Notes: generated from the sequence alone by a model not told the origin. DNA of 49,019 nucleotides from an uncultured SAR116 cluster alpha proteobacterium (GCA_902625215.1 CACOAO010000015.1:1-49019), one strand, 5' to 3'; shown: positions 24,064 to 34,416, numbered from the stretch's first letter. Numbers and translations are program-made.

Positions 24064-24573
24064 ATGAATATACATAATATAATAATTAGTATTGGCGGAA
24101 ATATAAAATCTAAAGACGGATCTCATCCAATCCATGTTGCTAAGAAGGCAATTAATTGTTTAGAGGATTATTCAATACAAGTTACTAACCAATCAAGTTG
24201 GTACGAGACGGAACCAATACCCAAAAGTGATCAACCAAATTATTTTAATTGTGTTGTTTTTGCCAAAACAACTTTAAACGAGTTAAATGTGTTAAATTCA
24301 TTACATGATATAGAAAATATATTTGGGAGAAGAAGACTTACAGTAAATGAGGATAGGGTAATAGATTTAGATCTTATTGATTATTCAAACAAAATTTTAG
24401 AAAATAAAGATATTATTATTCCTCATCCAAGGGCTCATAAGAGAAGATTTGTAATGGAACCCTTAGCAGAGCTAGATAAAAATTGGGTTCATCCAATTTT
24501 AAACAAAAATGTTAGTGAAATTTTAAAAAAATTAAATAATCAAATTGTTCATGTAGTAAAAAACAAATTATAA
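24064..24573 (+). CDS. folK: 2-amino-4-hydroxy-6-hydroxymethyldihydropteridine pyrophosphokinase
   Basis: Transfers pyrophosphate from ATP to the pterin in folate synthesis. The 169-residue chain has SIGGNIKSKDG, SSWYETEPIPKSDQPNYFNC (pterin loop), NIFGRRR and the metal-binding DRVIDLDLIDY with the DxD pair, then IIPHPRAHKRRFVMEPLAEL. No folP or folB is adjacent. A palindrome followed by a T run overlaps its stop. Confidence 0.95.
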   Translation: MNIHNIIISIGGNIKSKDGSHPIHVAKKAINCLEDYSIQVTNQSSWYETEPIPKSDQPNYFNCVVFAKTTLNELNVLNSLHDIENIFGRRRLTVNEDRVIDLDLIDYSNKILENKDIIIPHPRAHKRRFVMEPLAELDKNWVHPILNKNVSEILKKLNNQIVHVVKNKL

Positions 24574-24585
24574 TTTGATTTTTTT
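24564..24585 (+). terminator. Weak intrinsic terminator after folK
   Basis: CAAATTA and TAATTTG form a continuous palindrome at 24564-24577, giving about a five-pair stem with a TATA loop, followed by ATTTTTTT. The stem lacks GC pairs, so it would be weak; the T run is the better evidence. It separates the dapA-smpB-folK group from rpoZ. Confidence 0.4.
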
Positions 24586-24630
24586 GTAATAATTATTTAT
24601 TAAAATCATATTTGAATGGAGTATTTTAAT

Positions 24631-25035
24631 ATGGCCCGTGTAACAGTTGAAGATTGCGTAAAAAGAGTTCCTAATAGGTTTGATCTTGTTATTGCAGCTG
24701 CACAACGTTCAAGAGAAATTTCAAATGGAATTGCATTAGAAGTTGATAGAGATAATGATAAAAATCCAGTGGTGTCTCTTCGTGAAATAGCCTCCGAAGC
24801 TATTGATGCTGAGAGCTTACAAGAAAGATTTATCCGTTCTATGCAAAAGAATTTAATTAAGGAAAATAATGTTACAGAAGAAGAAGAAACATTAGAAGAA
24901 GAATTTGCAGCATATCTTAATGAAACTAAACCTGAAGAACTGAATAACGGTGATTTTGTTTTTAATAAAAACAATCATGTAGATGAAGGATCATTTGAAG
25001 ATATATCTGATGAATTAATTAAAAAAGAAGATTAA
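24631..25035 (+). CDS. rpoZ: RNA polymerase omega subunit
   Basis: A 134-residue omega subunit that assists assembly of beta-prime. The canonical start [20 protein letters not shown] was chosen over an ATG five codons earlier. The helical core ([27 protein letters not shown]) is intact. The C-terminal 55 residues are strongly acidic ([14 protein letters not shown] and further Asp/Glu), an extension typical of alphaproteobacterial omega. It precedes the ppGpp enzyme gene, as in many bacteria. Confidence 0.95.
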   Translation: MARVTVEDCVKRVPNRFDLVIAAAQRSREISNGIALEVDRDNDKNPVVSLREIASEAIDAESLQERFIRSMQKNLIKENNVTEEEETLEEEFAAYLNETKPEELNNGDFVFNKNNHVDEGSFEDISDELIKKED

Positions 25036-25098
25036 AAATTCTTAATTTGTTGATTATTTGGTATAGATATATAAAGTTTTATAATATAATATTGTGTG

Positions 25099-27216
25099 AT
25101 GAGTAAAACTGCGTCACAACTTTACAAAAAAGTTTCAAAATATGATAATTCTGCATCTCAAAGTTATTTAATCAAAGCTTATAATTTCTCTAAAAAAGCA
25201 CATAACAATCAGTTTAGAGCTAGTGGTGAAGAATACTTTACTCATCCATTAGCTGTGGCAGATTATCTAATTGATATGAAATTAGATTCTTCTACAATAA
25301 TTACTGCACTCCTTCATGATGTAGTTGAAGACAGTGAAGTTACTATTAAAGATATAGAGGATGAATTTGGTAATGAAATATCAAAGCTTGTTGATGGAGT
25401 AACAAAATTAACAAAGTTAGATTTAAAATTTGGTTTTGCTCAAGCTGAAAATTTTAGAAAACTTTTGCTGGCGTCTTCAGATGATATAAGAGTGTTATTG
25501 GTAAAATTAGCTGATAGGTTACATAACATAAGAACCATTGATGGAATAAAAGATAATAAAAAAAGATCAAAAATTTGCTACGAAACACTCGAGATTTTTG
25601 CGCCTTTGGCAGAGCGTTTAGGTATTAATGCTATACAAAGAGAATTAGAAGATAGATGTTTTGCTGTTTTAAAACCAGATACTAGAGATTCAATTTTAAA
25701 GCGTTTAAAATTAATATACTCGCAGGATGAATTAAATATACCATATATTACTAGAGAAATCGAAAGTCTTTTAAAAAAAAATAATATAAAATGCTTGGTT
25801 ACTGGAAGAATAAAAAGTAGTTATTCGATTTGGAAAAAAATGCAATATAAAAATTTAAGTATGGATCAATTGTCTGATATTATGGCATTTAGAGTTGTAG
25901 TTGAAAATGTTTCTGATTGTTATAAAAGCCTTGGATTATTACATCAAGAATATACTGCAATAATGGGACGATTTAAGGACTATATTTCTGCACCCAAAAG
26001 GAATGGATATCAATCACTTCATTCAAGTTTAATTGGACCCAAGAAAACTAGAATAGAAGTGCAAATAAGAACTTTTATAATGAATGAATTCGCTCTTAAT
26101 GGAGTTGCTGCACATTGGATTTATAAGGAAGGTGCAAAGTGGTCTGAAGGAATTAAATACAAATGGGTTAGAGAATTAATTCAGATTATAGAAGAAAGTA
26201 ATGAACCAGAAGAGTTTTTAGAAAACACAAAATTAGAAATGTATAATGATCAAATTTTTTGTTTTACACCAAAAGGAAATTTAATAATTCTACCTAAGGG
26301 AGCAAATGCTATTGATTTTTCATATGCTGTTCACTCTGAAGTTGGTAATGCAGCTGTTGGTGCAAAAATAAACAATAAGAATCGACTGATTACAACAGAA
26401 ATTAAAAATGGAGATCAAGTTGAAATATTAACCTCAAAAAGTGGTTTTCCAGATCCAAAATGGATTGAAATATGTATAACTGGAAAGGCTAAATCTGCAA
26501 TTAAAAGATTTATAAGAAACAGAGAGATTAAAGAATTTTTACAATTAGGAACCGCATTACTTCAAAAAGAATTTAGACAACAAAATAAAAGAATGCATGA
26601 AAAAAGCTTAATTAAAGTTATTAATGAGTTTGGTCTTTCAGATTTAGAGGAGTTGCTAATTGAAATTGGTAAAGGAAATATTAAGTCAAGAATTGTTTTA
26701 AACTATTTATATCCAGAAAAAGAAAATTCTAAAAAAAAGTTACCAACTTTAAAAAAGCCTAGTTCACAAGAAAGTATGAAAATAAAAGGTCTTATCTCTG
26801 GGATGGCCATACATTACGCGCATTGTTGTCATCCATTGCCAGGTGAAAGAATAGTTGGAATTGTTACTACCGGCAAAGGTATTACTGTTCATGCAATAGA
26901 TTGTTTTGCATTGGAAAAATTTAACGATATGCCTGAGGTTTGGCTAGAAGTTTCTTGGGACCGAGAAGGTGAATCTTTTCATAAAGGTAATTTAGTAACT
27001 GTTTTATCAAATGAACCTGGTAGTTTGGCAGACGTGACTAAAATAATAAGTTTAAATGAAGGAAACATATCCAATATTCAAGTAATTTCAAGAGATCTAG
27101 ATTTTTATAAATTTAATATTGATTTAGAAGTTCGAAACTTAAGTCATTTAAATCAAATTATAGTAGCATTAAGATTATCCCAATTTGTAGAGAGTGTTCA
27201 AAGAGGTAAAGATTAA
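25099..27216 (+). CDS. spoT: Bifunctional (p)ppGpp synthetase/hydrolase, RSH family
   Basis: A 705-residue stringent-response enzyme. The HD hydrolase domain has His49 and the His73-Asp74 pair; both are intact. The synthetase domain has GRFKDYISAPKRNGYQSLHS and IEVQIRT with its catalytic Glu. A TGS domain follows (FCFTPKGNLIILPKGANAID), then the conserved-cysteine region (HYAHCCHPLPGERIVGIV) and a C-terminal ACT domain. Both activities should be present, as expected for the single Rel/Spo homolog of alphaproteobacteria. The ATG follows a GTG in frame by one codon; I prefer the ATG. Confidence 0.96.
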   Translation: MSKTASQLYKKVSKYDNSASQSYLIKAYNFSKKAHNNQFRASGEEYFTHPLAVADYLIDMKLDSSTIITALLHDVVEDSEVTIKDIEDEFGNEISKLVDGVTKLTKLDLKFGFAQAENFRKLLLASSDDIRVLLVKLADRLHNIRTIDGIKDNKKRSKICYETLEIFAPLAERLGINAIQRELEDRCFAVLKPDTRDSILKRLKLIYSQDELNIPYITREIESLLKKNNIKCLVTGRIKSSYSIWKKMQYKNLSMDQLSDIMAFRVVVENVSDCYKSLGLLHQEYTAIMGRFKDYISAPKRNGYQSLHSSLIGPKKTRIEVQIRTFIMNEFALNGVAAHWIYKEGAKWSEGIKYKWVRELIQIIEESNEPEEFLENTKLEMYNDQIFCFTPKGNLIILPKGANAIDFSYAVHSEVGNAAVGAKINNKNRLITTEIKNGDQVEILTSKSGFPDPKWIEICITGKAKSAIKRFIRNREIKEFLQLGTALLQKEFRQQNKRMHEKSLIKVINEFGLSDLEELLIEIGKGNIKSRIVLNYLYPEKENSKKKLPTLKKPSSQESMKIKGLISGMAIHYAHCCHPLPGERIVGIVTTGKGITVHAIDCFALEKFNDMPEVWLEVSWDREGESFHKGNLVTVLSNEPGSLADVTKIISLNEGNISNIQVISRDLDFYKFNIDLEVRNLSHLNQIIVALRLSQFVESVQRGKD

Positions 27217-27311
27217 ATGGAGTATATATAATTAACTTTAATTCATATTATAGAAATTTAAAAACTAAGCTTAACAGGATTATATCTTATTATAAATTAA
27301 GGCTAGCTCGT

Positions 27312-27722
27312 TTGCCAGCCTCTAATTACGCTATTTCCTCTGGCTTTGCTTGTGGTTCAATGGTTTCTTTTACACCTCTTTTAGGTTTGCATTTTATTTT
27401 AGCTTTGATTTTTGCCTATTTAATAAGAGGTAATTTAATAGCGGCGTTAATTGGAACTGTAGTTGGAAATCCCTTAACTTTTCCATTTATTTGGGGGTTG
27501 ATATACAAAGTTGGCACTTTCGTTACAACCATTAAGCATGTTACGCTTAGTAATAAAATAAATTTTGAAATGATAGTCAATCAAACATATGAAATTTTTT
27601 TTCCAATGTTTGTTGGAGGTATTATTATAGCGCCATTGGTATGGATAACTACTTATTTTGTTATTTACAGTTTTATTTCTTCATACAAGAAAAGAAAGAA
27701 AAGATCTAAGAGGTCATTATGA
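27312..27722 (+). CDS. DUF2062 membrane protein, true start uncertain
   Basis: A small membrane protein with the DUF2062 signature: SGFACGSMVSFTPLLGLHF, AYLIRGNLIAALIGTVVGNP and TFPFIWGLIYKVG. The first canonical start codon is the TTG used here, but it lies inside the conserved region: the frame stays open and homologous-looking upstream (YYKLRLARLPASNYAISSG) back to 27210 without any ATG, GTG or TTG. An ATT at 27231, with GGAG eight bases before it, would add 27 residues and restore the normal N terminus. Its stop overlaps the pdxJ start (ATGA). Function unknown; its place between the RSH gene and pdxJ is conserved in relatives. Confidence 0.8.
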   Translation: MPASNYAISSGFACGSMVSFTPLLGLHFILALIFAYLIRGNLIAALIGTVVGNPLTFPFIWGLIYKVGTFVTTIKHVTLSNKINFEMIVNQTYEIFFPMFVGGIIIAPLVWITTYFVIYSFISSYKKRKKRSKRSL

Positions 27723-28459
27723 TAAAAAGACATATTAGACTTGGAATTAATATAGATCATGTTGCAACATTAAGAAATGCTCGGGGTGAAAACTATCCGG
27801 AAGTTGTTCAGGCTGCAAAAATTGTTGAAAAAGCGGGTGCAGATTTAATAACAGTTCACGTTAGAGAAGACAGAAGGCATATAAATGAGAGGGATTTAGG
27901 AGATATTTTAGATATTGTTAATATTCCTGTGAATCTTGAAATAGCCGCAAATCCTCAAATGCTTGATATTGCTATTAAGTTTAAACCTAAATACATATGT
28001 TTTGTGCCAGAAAAAAGGCAAGAAGTTACTACAGAGGGTGGCTTAGATGTTATAAAAAATTTTGTTAAATTACAGAAAATTCTAAAAAAACTTTCCAATA
28101 CTGATATAAACACATCAATATTTATTGACCCAGACAAAGATCAATTAATTGCAACTCACAAATTAGGCGTAAAAACAATTGAGTTCCACACAGGCAGTTA
28201 TGCAAATGCTTTCATACAAAAAACAAATGTCCAAGAAGAGTTAAATAAAATAATTGAAAGCGCTTCTTTCGCCAAAGAATTAGGACTAAATTGTCACGCA
28301 GGTCATGGGTTGACTTTTGAAAATGTAACTCCAATTGCTTCAATAAAAAATATTGAAGAATTAAATATAGGGCATTTTATCATTGCTAATTCTATTTTTG
28401 AAGGATTAGAGAATTCAATATTAAAAATGCGTGAGATAATTTCAAAAGCTTTGATATGA
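27719..28459 (+). CDS. pdxJ: Pyridoxine 5'-phosphate synthase
   Basis: Makes pyridoxine 5'-phosphate from 1-deoxyxylulose 5-phosphate and 3-amino-2-oxopropyl phosphate, in vitamin B6 synthesis. The 246-residue TIM barrel has LGINIDHVATLRNARG (phosphate/substrate loop), TVHVREDRRHI, FVPEKRQEVTTEGGLDV, and GLNCHAGHGLTFENV near the end. It is joined to both neighbours by ATGA overlaps (DUF2062 upstream, acpS downstream), so the three are translated as one unit. Confidence 0.97.
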   Translation: MIKRHIRLGINIDHVATLRNARGENYPEVVQAAKIVEKAGADLITVHVREDRRHINERDLGDILDIVNIPVNLEIAANPQMLDIAIKFKPKYICFVPEKRQEVTTEGGLDVIKNFVKLQKILKKLSNTDINTSIFIDPDKDQLIATHKLGVKTIEFHTGSYANAFIQKTNVQEELNKIIESASFAKELGLNCHAGHGLTFENVTPIASIKNIEELNIGHFIIANSIFEGLENSILKMREIISKALI

Positions 28460-28863
28460 TTATTGGAGTTGGAACAGACATTCTTGACATAAGAAGGGTC
28501 AAAAAAATTCTAGATAAATATGAAAGAAAATTTCTTGATCGTATTTATGGTAAGAATGAAATACTAAATTTAGAAGGAAAATTAAATGTCTCTGAAAATT
28601 ATTTTGCAAAGAGATTTGCAGCAAAAGAAGCAACGTGGAAGGCATTAAGTCCAAACAGGGGTGAAGGAATATTTTTTAGGGAGATAGAAATTTTGAATGA
28701 TAGAGAAGGCAAACCGCATATTTTTTTTACAGGTAAAACGAAAATATATATTGAAAAAAAAGAAAAGATTTTAAAAGCCCAATTAAAATTTGATATTTCT
28801 CTATCAGATGATCATCCTTATGTTATTGCTTTTGTTGTAATTTCACTTGCTCCATATGTTTAG
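28456..28863 (+). CDS. acpS: Holo-[acyl-carrier-protein] synthase
   Basis: Attaches 4'-phosphopantetheine from CoA to apo-ACP. The 135-residue chain opens with IIGVGTDILDIRRVKK, containing the magnesium-binding Asp8, and has the second ligand Glu in FAAKEATWKAL. The C terminus ISLSDDHPYVIAFVV is typical. The pdxJ-acpS-lepB-rnc-era order is the common proteobacterial arrangement. Confidence 0.96.
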   Translation: MIIGVGTDILDIRRVKKILDKYERKFLDRIYGKNEILNLEGKLNVSENYFAKRFAAKEATWKALSPNRGEGIFFREIEILNDREGKPHIFFTGKTKIYIEKKEKILKAQLKFDISLSDDHPYVIAFVVISLAPYV

Positions 28864-28915
28864 GTAATGCATAAAGTAAATAATATCAACAACCCACACT
28901 TTTGGAGTGTATTTT

Positions 28916-29641
28916 ATGAAGAATTCTTTTAAAGAGCTTTCTAAGACTCTTTTAATAGCTGGATCAATAGCCATTTTTTTTCGTTCCATTTTTTTTGAAC
29001 CCTTCAACATTCCTTCTGGCTCGATGATACCAACATTATTAGTGGGTGATTATTTATTTGTATCAAAATATTCATATGGATATTCAAAATATAGTTTCCC
29101 GTTTGGTTTAGGGCCAATAAAAGAAAGGATTTTTTACAAATCTCCTAATAGAGGTGATGTAATAGTATTTAGAAAACCAGGAGATGAGACTATCGATTAT
29201 ATCAAAAGATTAGTTGGACTGCCAAATGATACGATACAAGTTAAGGAAGGTATTCTTTATATTAACTCAAAAAAAGCTGAAAGAATTAAAACAAATATAG
29301 GAATAATGAAAAATATTTTTGGTAATGAAAAAGTATTTACGCAATATAATGAGACTTTTGAAGGGTCTAATTCTCATCAGATAATAGAAGCTAGTGATAA
29401 CGATCCTTTTGATGATACAATTTTATTTAAGGTGCCACCAAACCATTTTTTCTTTATGGGAGATAATAGAGACAACAGTAGAGACAGTAGAACACCAGAT
29501 GTAGGCTTTATACCAAAAAAAAATTTAATTGGAAAAGCTGAAATAATTTTTTTCTCTCACAATAGTTCAGCTTCTATATTTGAATTTTGGAAGTGGCATA
29601 AAGCTATAAGATTTTCAAGAATTGGGATGGCAATAGAATAA
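28916..29641 (+). CDS. lepB: Signal peptidase I
   Basis: Inner-membrane serine protease that removes signal peptides from secreted proteins. I start at the ATG eight bases after GGAG rather than an in-frame GTG three codons earlier; this gives 241 residues. The N-terminal anchor is LLIAGSIAIFF; catalytic Ser36 lies in PSGSMIPTL and the general base Lys97 in YIKRLVGLP. Box FFMGDNRDNSRDSR is intact. Its TAA overlaps the rnc ATG (TAATG). Confidence 0.96.
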   Translation: MKNSFKELSKTLLIAGSIAIFFRSIFFEPFNIPSGSMIPTLLVGDYLFVSKYSYGYSKYSFPFGLGPIKERIFYKSPNRGDVIVFRKPGDETIDYIKRLVGLPNDTIQVKEGILYINSKKAERIKTNIGIMKNIFGNEKVFTQYNETFEGSNSHQIIEASDNDPFDDTILFKVPPNHFFFMGDNRDNSRDSRTPDVGFIPKKNLIGKAEIIFFSHNSSASIFEFWKWHKAIRFSRIGMAIE

Positions 29642-30312
29642 TGTGTTTAAATAAACTTGAGAAAAATATTAATTATAAATTTAATAATATTAATCTTTTA
29701 AAAGAAGCCATAACTCATTCAAGTTATCAAAAAAACAATTATAAAATTAAAAAAAAAAATTACGAAAGATTAGAGTTTCTTGGTGATAGAGTTTTAGGGT
29801 TAGTATTATCAGAGTATCTCATTAAAACATTTCCTAAAGAAAAAGAGGGTATTTTAGACAATTATTTTCAGAAATTTGCTAATCAGGAGAATCTTTATAA
29901 TTATGCAAAAAAAATTAACCTTCATGTTTTTCTAAAGACACAAAAAGGTGATAACCTAGAAAATAATAAATCTATATTGGGTGATGTTGTTGAAGCAATT
30001 ATTGGTGCAATTTATTTAGATTCTGGATTAAAAAGTTGTGCAAAATTTATTAAAAAAAAAATTATTGATAAAGAGCTAATTTATTCTAAACCTCTAAAAC
30101 ATCCTAAGTCTATTCTGCAAGAATATAGTCTGAACACATATCAAACTTTACCAAAGTATAGTATTTTAAATAAATATGGAAATGAACATAAGCCTATTTA
30201 TGAAGTTTCAGTAAGTATTAATAATGATAATGTAGTATCTGCTAAAGGAACTAATTTAAAAAATGCTGAAGAAGCTGCAGCATCAAAATTATTAAGTATA
30301 TTAAAAATTTAA
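29641..30312 (+). CDS. rnc: Ribonuclease III
   Basis: Double-strand-specific endonuclease for rRNA and mRNA processing. The 223-residue protein has the RNase III signature NYERLEFLGDRVLGLVL, the second metal-binding motif GDVVEAIIGAIYLD, and a C-terminal double-stranded RNA-binding domain from about residue 155 (HPKSILQEYSLNTYQTLP to AEEAAASKLL). The start overlaps the lepB stop. Confidence 0.96.
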   Translation: MCLNKLEKNINYKFNNINLLKEAITHSSYQKNNYKIKKKNYERLEFLGDRVLGLVLSEYLIKTFPKEKEGILDNYFQKFANQENLYNYAKKINLHVFLKTQKGDNLENNKSILGDVVEAIIGAIYLDSGLKSCAKFIKKKIIDKELIYSKPLKHPKSILQEYSLNTYQTLPKYSILNKYGNEHKPIYEVSVSINNDNVVSAKGTNLKNAEEAAASKLLSILKI

Positions 30313-30342
30313 AGTTATAAAATTAATTGGCATTAAAGTAAT

Positions 30343-31260
30343 TTGAAAATATCACAATTAAAATCAGGGTTTGTTAATTTGGTCGGAGTTCCTAATTCGG
30401 GCAAGTCAACACTTATAAACAAATTAGTTGGAAAAAAAATTTCTATAGTATCTCATAAAGTACAAACTACCAGATTCTGTATAAGAGGAATAAGGAATAT
30501 AAATTTAAACAGTAAAATAAAATCTCAAATAATTTTTGTCGATACTCCTGGAATCTTTTTGCCTAAAAAAAGACTAGAAAAGGCTATGGTGTCAGCTGCT
30601 TGGTCTGAGTTAAAATTAACTGACAAAGTGGTTTTTATTCATGATGTTTCTAAAAGGTTAGACAATAATACTAAAGAAATAATTAAACAAATTTTTCAAA
30701 TAAAATCAGATATAATACTAGTTTTAAATAAAATTGATTTGTTGCCTAAAGAGAATATTTTAGAGAGGATATCAGAAATAAGAAATTTTTACAATTTTGA
30801 AGAGATATTTCAGATTTCCGCAAAAAATGGTAGTGGGTGTAATAAATTTACAGAATATTTAGCAAACAAAATGCCAGCACATTCTTTTTTTTATGACGAA
30901 AATACTGTTTCAGATTTACCTCAATCGATATTAGCTTCTGAAATCACAAGAGAGAAGCTATTTAAAAATCTAAATCATGAGTTGCCTTACAATATTACAG
31001 TTGAAACAGAAAAATGGGATATTAATCCTGATGAAAGTATAAATATTTATCAAACAATATATATAAATAAGCGAACCTATAAACCGATTATTTTAGGAAA
31101 ACAAGGTCAAACCATAAAAAGAATTGGTACTGTCGCACGTAAAGAACTTGAGAAACTATTAGAAACTAAAATTCATTTATTTTTACATATAAAATTCAAA
31201 AAAAATTGGATGGATGATCCATCCAAATATTCATCTGTTGGCTTAAATTACAATGCCTGA
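30343..31260 (+). CDS. era: GTPase Era
   Basis: Essential GTPase that binds the 3' end of 16S rRNA and aids small-subunit assembly. G1 is GVPNSGKS (residues 15-22), G2 contains VQTTRFCIRGI, G3 is DTPG, G4 is NKID, and G5 is in ISAKNGSG. The KH domain has ILGKQGQTIKRIGTVARKEL. The start is TTG with little Shine-Dalgarno; no ATG gives the full G1 region. The last eight bases overlap recO. Confidence 0.96.
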   Translation: MKISQLKSGFVNLVGVPNSGKSTLINKLVGKKISIVSHKVQTTRFCIRGIRNINLNSKIKSQIIFVDTPGIFLPKKRLEKAMVSAAWSELKLTDKVVFIHDVSKRLDNNTKEIIKQIFQIKSDIILVLNKIDLLPKENILERISEIRNFYNFEEIFQISAKNGSGCNKFTEYLANKMPAHSFFYDENTVSDLPQSILASEITREKLFKNLNHELPYNITVETEKWDINPDESINIYQTIYINKRTYKPIILGKQGQTIKRIGTVARKELEKLLETKIHLFLHIKFKKNWMDDPSKYSSVGLNYNA

Positions 31261-32011
31261 ATGGAATGATGTTGGGATCATATTATCTGCAAAAAAATAT
31301 GGTGAAAAAGGACTGATCGTTAATATTTTAACAAAATCATATGGTAGACACATAGGTTGGGTGCATAATTATAAAACAAAAAATACTTTATCAACTGTTC
31401 AAGCTGGAAATTTGGTCAAAGTATTCTGGAAATCAAGACTAATTGAACAAATGGGTTACTTTAAAATTGAACTAATTTCTTCTATTTCAGGTAAAATTTT
31501 TGATGAAAAACTAAAGTTACAAGCTTTGATCTCTTTATGCTCTTTGTTAGAGAACTTTTTGCCCGAAAGACAGAACTACACACAAATTTTTGAGGCAACT
31601 AAGGCTTTCACAAATTTATTAGTAATTAATGAACAAACTGAAAATAATCAATGGATTAAAGGGTATGTGAAATGGGAAATTGGATTGCTATCTGCAATTG
31701 GTTTTTCTTTAGATTTAAAAAAATGCGCTGTAACGGGGCAAACTAATAATTTGTATTATGTAAGTCCAAAAACTGGTAAAGCAGTATCTAGAGAAGGTGC
31801 TGGAAAATTTGCTCCTAAACTCTTTAAACTACCCATGTTTTTAGGAGGTACTGAAATCATTGGATTAAGCCTAAATGAGGAAATTATTCTGGGTTTGAAT
31901 ATAACAACTTATTTCTTCAAAAATAAATTATTATTATCTATAAACGATAATAATATTATTAATTTACCAAATCCTAGAGATAGATTAGAAAATATGATAA
32001 AAAAACTATAA
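31253..32011 (+). CDS. recO: DNA repair protein RecO
   Basis: Mediator loading RecA with RecR in the RecFOR recombination pathway. The 252-residue protein has an N-terminal OB fold ([20 protein letters not shown]) and a helical C-terminal region. In the usual zinc-finger position only a single cysteine remains ([17 protein letters not shown]), so the zinc site seems lost, as happens in several RecO lineages. The era-recO overlap is common in alphaproteobacteria. Confidence 0.9.
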   Translation: MPEWNDVGIILSAKKYGEKGLIVNILTKSYGRHIGWVHNYKTKNTLSTVQAGNLVKVFWKSRLIEQMGYFKIELISSISGKIFDEKLKLQALISLCSLLENFLPERQNYTQIFEATKAFTNLLVINEQTENNQWIKGYVKWEIGLLSAIGFSLDLKKCAVTGQTNNLYYVSPKTGKAVSREGAGKFAPKLFKLPMFLGGTEIIGLSLNEEIILGLNITTYFFKNKLLLSINDNNIINLPNPRDRLENMIKKL

Positions 32012-32028
32012 TTTTAAAGAGTTATTTC

Positions 32029-34245
32029 ATGGAAAATGAAGATTTACAAAATGAAAATATAAGCCTTACACCTTTTTCAAAAGCAATATCTGAGCGATAT
32101 CTTGCGTATGCTTTATCTACAATAACATCAAGATCTTTGCCTGACGTAAGAGATGGTTTAAAACCTGTTCATAGAAGAGTTTTGTTTGCGATGATGCAAT
32201 TAAAACTAAATCATAATGTATCATATAAAAAATCTGCTCGTGTTGTAGGTGATGTGATGGGAAAATTCCATCCCCATGGTGATGCAGCAATTTATGAATC
32301 GATGGTACGAATGGCCCAGGATTTTGCATTGAGATATCCTTTGGTCGATGGTCAAGGAAATTTTGGCAACATAGATGGCGATAATGCAGCAGCTATGAGA
32401 TATACAGAGGCAAGAATGTCTAAGGCTGCAGAATTATTATTAGCTGATATTGACAAAGATACAGTAGATTTTAGAGTCACTTATGATGATGAAGGTAAAG
32501 AGCCTATTGTATTACCATCAGCTTTTCCTAATTTATTAGCAAATGGTTCGCAAGGTATTGCTGTTGGTATGGCAACTTCAATACCTCCTCACAACATTTA
32601 TGAATTAATTGATGCTCTTCTTCATTTAATAAAATTTCCAAATGCTTCCGACATAACAATCTCTAATTTTGTAAAAGGACCAGATTTTCCTACTGGAGGA
32701 ATTTTAGTTGAGCCAAAGTCATCAATTGCAGAATCTTATAAAAATGGTAAGGGAAGTTTTAGACTACGAGCCAGTTGGGACATTGAAAAAATTAAAAGTG
32801 GTCAATGGAAAATAATTATAAATGAAATTCCTTATCAAGTTCAAAAAAGTAGACTGTTAGAAAAAATTTCAGAGTTGATGGATAATAAATCACTTCCAAT
32901 GCTTTCTGACATAAAAGATGAAAGTGCAGAAAATATTAGGATAGTTGTTGAGCCTAAGAGCCGAAATTTTTCACCTGAAATGATTATGGAGACACTTTTT
33001 AAAAAAACCGACTTAGAGGTTAGAATTCCTCTTAATTTAAACGTCATTGATGAAAAAAATATACCTGGTGTTAAATCTCTGAAAGAAGCACTGAAATCTT
33101 GGTTGGATCATAGGCAAATCATACTTCAAAGAAAAAGTAAAAACAGGTTAAATCATATTGAAAACAGAATAAATATATTAAATGGATATATAACTGTATA
33201 TCTAAATACTGATAAAGTAATTGAAATTATAAGAGAAGAAGAAAATCCTAAGGAAGTTTTAATTTCTAATTTTAAGATAAATGAAATTCAGGCAAATGCT
33301 ATTTTAGATATGCGTTTACGTTCACTAAGAAAGTTAGAGGAAATTGAACTTAGAAATGAACTTAGTAAATTACAAGATGAGCAAAATAATCTTAATGAAA
33401 TTTTAAAGAATTTTGATACACAATGGAAAGAAATTTATTCAACGATCAAAAGTCTTAAGAAAGATTTTCAAGATATTTCACGCCGAAAAACAAAAATTAC
33501 TGATCTACCTTTAGTTGAAGAATTTGATGAAGATCAATTTGTAACTAAAGATCCAGTAACAATTATTTTATCTGATCAGGGTTGGATAAGAACTCAAAAA
33601 AATCATTTAAATGATGATATTGAGATAAAATATAGGGAGGGCGATAAAGAAAAATTTAAGATACATGCTTTTACCACGGATAAGATAATCTTCTTTGCAG
33701 ACAATGGAAGGTTTTTCTGTGTATCTGCAAACAAACTTCCTTCTGGTAGAGGGTTTGGTGAACCTATATCTCTTACCATAGATCTTAAGACAGAAAATAG
33801 AATTATCTCTTGTTTTCCATATTTTGAAGGAAATATGGTTTTAGCACTTGAATCAGGTCATGGTTTTAAAATTAATACTTCTAATATTATTGCACACACA
33901 AAATCTGGAAAACAAATATTAAATGTTAAAGGTGATAATAAGGCAAAAATATGTAAAAAAATCGAAGGAGATACAATTGCTGTTGTTGGAAATAATAGAA
34001 AGTTATTGGTGTATTCAACAGATGAAGTTCCTGAATTAAATAAAGGAAAAGGTGTTATACTTCAAAGATATAAAGACGGCACATTATCTGATATCACTAC
34101 ATTTAATAAAGAAGATGGAATAATTTGGAAAATGTCTGGTGGGCGACAAAGAACAGAAAAGGATCTACTAACATGGCAGGGTAAAAGAGGGTCAGCTGGT
34201 AAAATGGTTCCAAATGGTTTTCCAAGACCACCAATATTCGATTAG
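32029..34245 (+). CDS. parC: DNA topoisomerase IV subunit A
   Basis: Decatenates daughter chromosomes. The 738-residue chain has the breakage-reunion domain with [33 protein letters not shown] and catalytic Tyr125 in [11 protein letters not shown]. The quinolone-site region is ordinary. A C-terminal beta-propeller of reduced size follows from about residue 500. The recO-parC linkage and the PTGGIL motif in the tower region fit ParC rather than GyrA, whose C-terminal GyrA box is absent. The matching parE is not in the window. Confidence 0.93.
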   Translation: MENEDLQNENISLTPFSKAISERYLAYALSTITSRSLPDVRDGLKPVHRRVLFAMMQLKLNHNVSYKKSARVVGDVMGKFHPHGDAAIYESMVRMAQDFALRYPLVDGQGNFGNIDGDNAAAMRYTEARMSKAAELLLADIDKDTVDFRVTYDDEGKEPIVLPSAFPNLLANGSQGIAVGMATSIPPHNIYELIDALLHLIKFPNASDITISNFVKGPDFPTGGILVEPKSSIAESYKNGKGSFRLRASWDIEKIKSGQWKIIINEIPYQVQKSRLLEKISELMDNKSLPMLSDIKDESAENIRIVVEPKSRNFSPEMIMETLFKKTDLEVRIPLNLNVIDEKNIPGVKSLKEALKSWLDHRQIILQRKSKNRLNHIENRINILNGYITVYLNTDKVIEIIREEENPKEVLISNFKINEIQANAILDMRLRSLRKLEEIELRNELSKLQDEQNNLNEILKNFDTQWKEIYSTIKSLKKDFQDISRRKTKITDLPLVEEFDEDQFVTKDPVTIILSDQGWIRTQKNHLNDDIEIKYREGDKEKFKIHAFTTDKIIFFADNGRFFCVSANKLPSGRGFGEPISLTIDLKTENRIISCFPYFEGNMVLALESGHGFKINTSNIIAHTKSGKQILNVKGDNKAKICKKIEGDTIAVVGNNRKLLVYSTDEVPELNKGKGVILQRYKDGTLSDITTFNKEDGIIWKMSGGRQRTEKDLLTWQGKRGSAGKMVPNGFPRPPIFD

Positions 34246-34314
34246 AATAAATTTAATTTGTCATTTTAATCCAAGATTGATCAATTTTAAGAATAATTTT
34301 TAATTAAATTTATT
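34246..34314. repeat. 13-bp inverted repeat after parC
   Basis: AATAAATTTAATT (34246-34258), which begins right after the parC stop, is perfectly complementary to AATTAAATTTATT (34302-34314), 43 bases apart. It lies between the end of the housekeeping block and the TRAP promoter, so it may mark the transcription end of the block. Only A and T are involved, which raises the chance of coincidence. Confidence 0.4.
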
Positions 34315-34336
34315 TTAAATAAATAAATATCTTTAA

Positions 34337-34366
34337 TTGAGTTTAATTTTTGTGTAGTAATAGTAT
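34337..34366 (+). promoter_or_regulatory. Candidate promoter of the TRAP transporter genes
   Basis: TTGAGT (34337-34342) and TAGTAT (34361-34366) are spaced by 18 bases and resemble -35 and -10 elements. Transcription would start near 34373, leaving a leader with the strong AAGGAGGA at 34403-34410, six bases before the dctP ATG. I see no operator dyad. Confidence 0.35.
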
Positions 34367-34416
34367 TAATATTTACTGTTCAAGAAATAACAATATAAAA
34401 TTAAGGAGGACGTTTT

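Noticed and set aside
31253-32011. RecO zinc-finger loss as an anomaly
   Set aside because: Loss of the RecO zinc cysteines occurs in several bacterial lineages, including E. coli, so it is not unusual.
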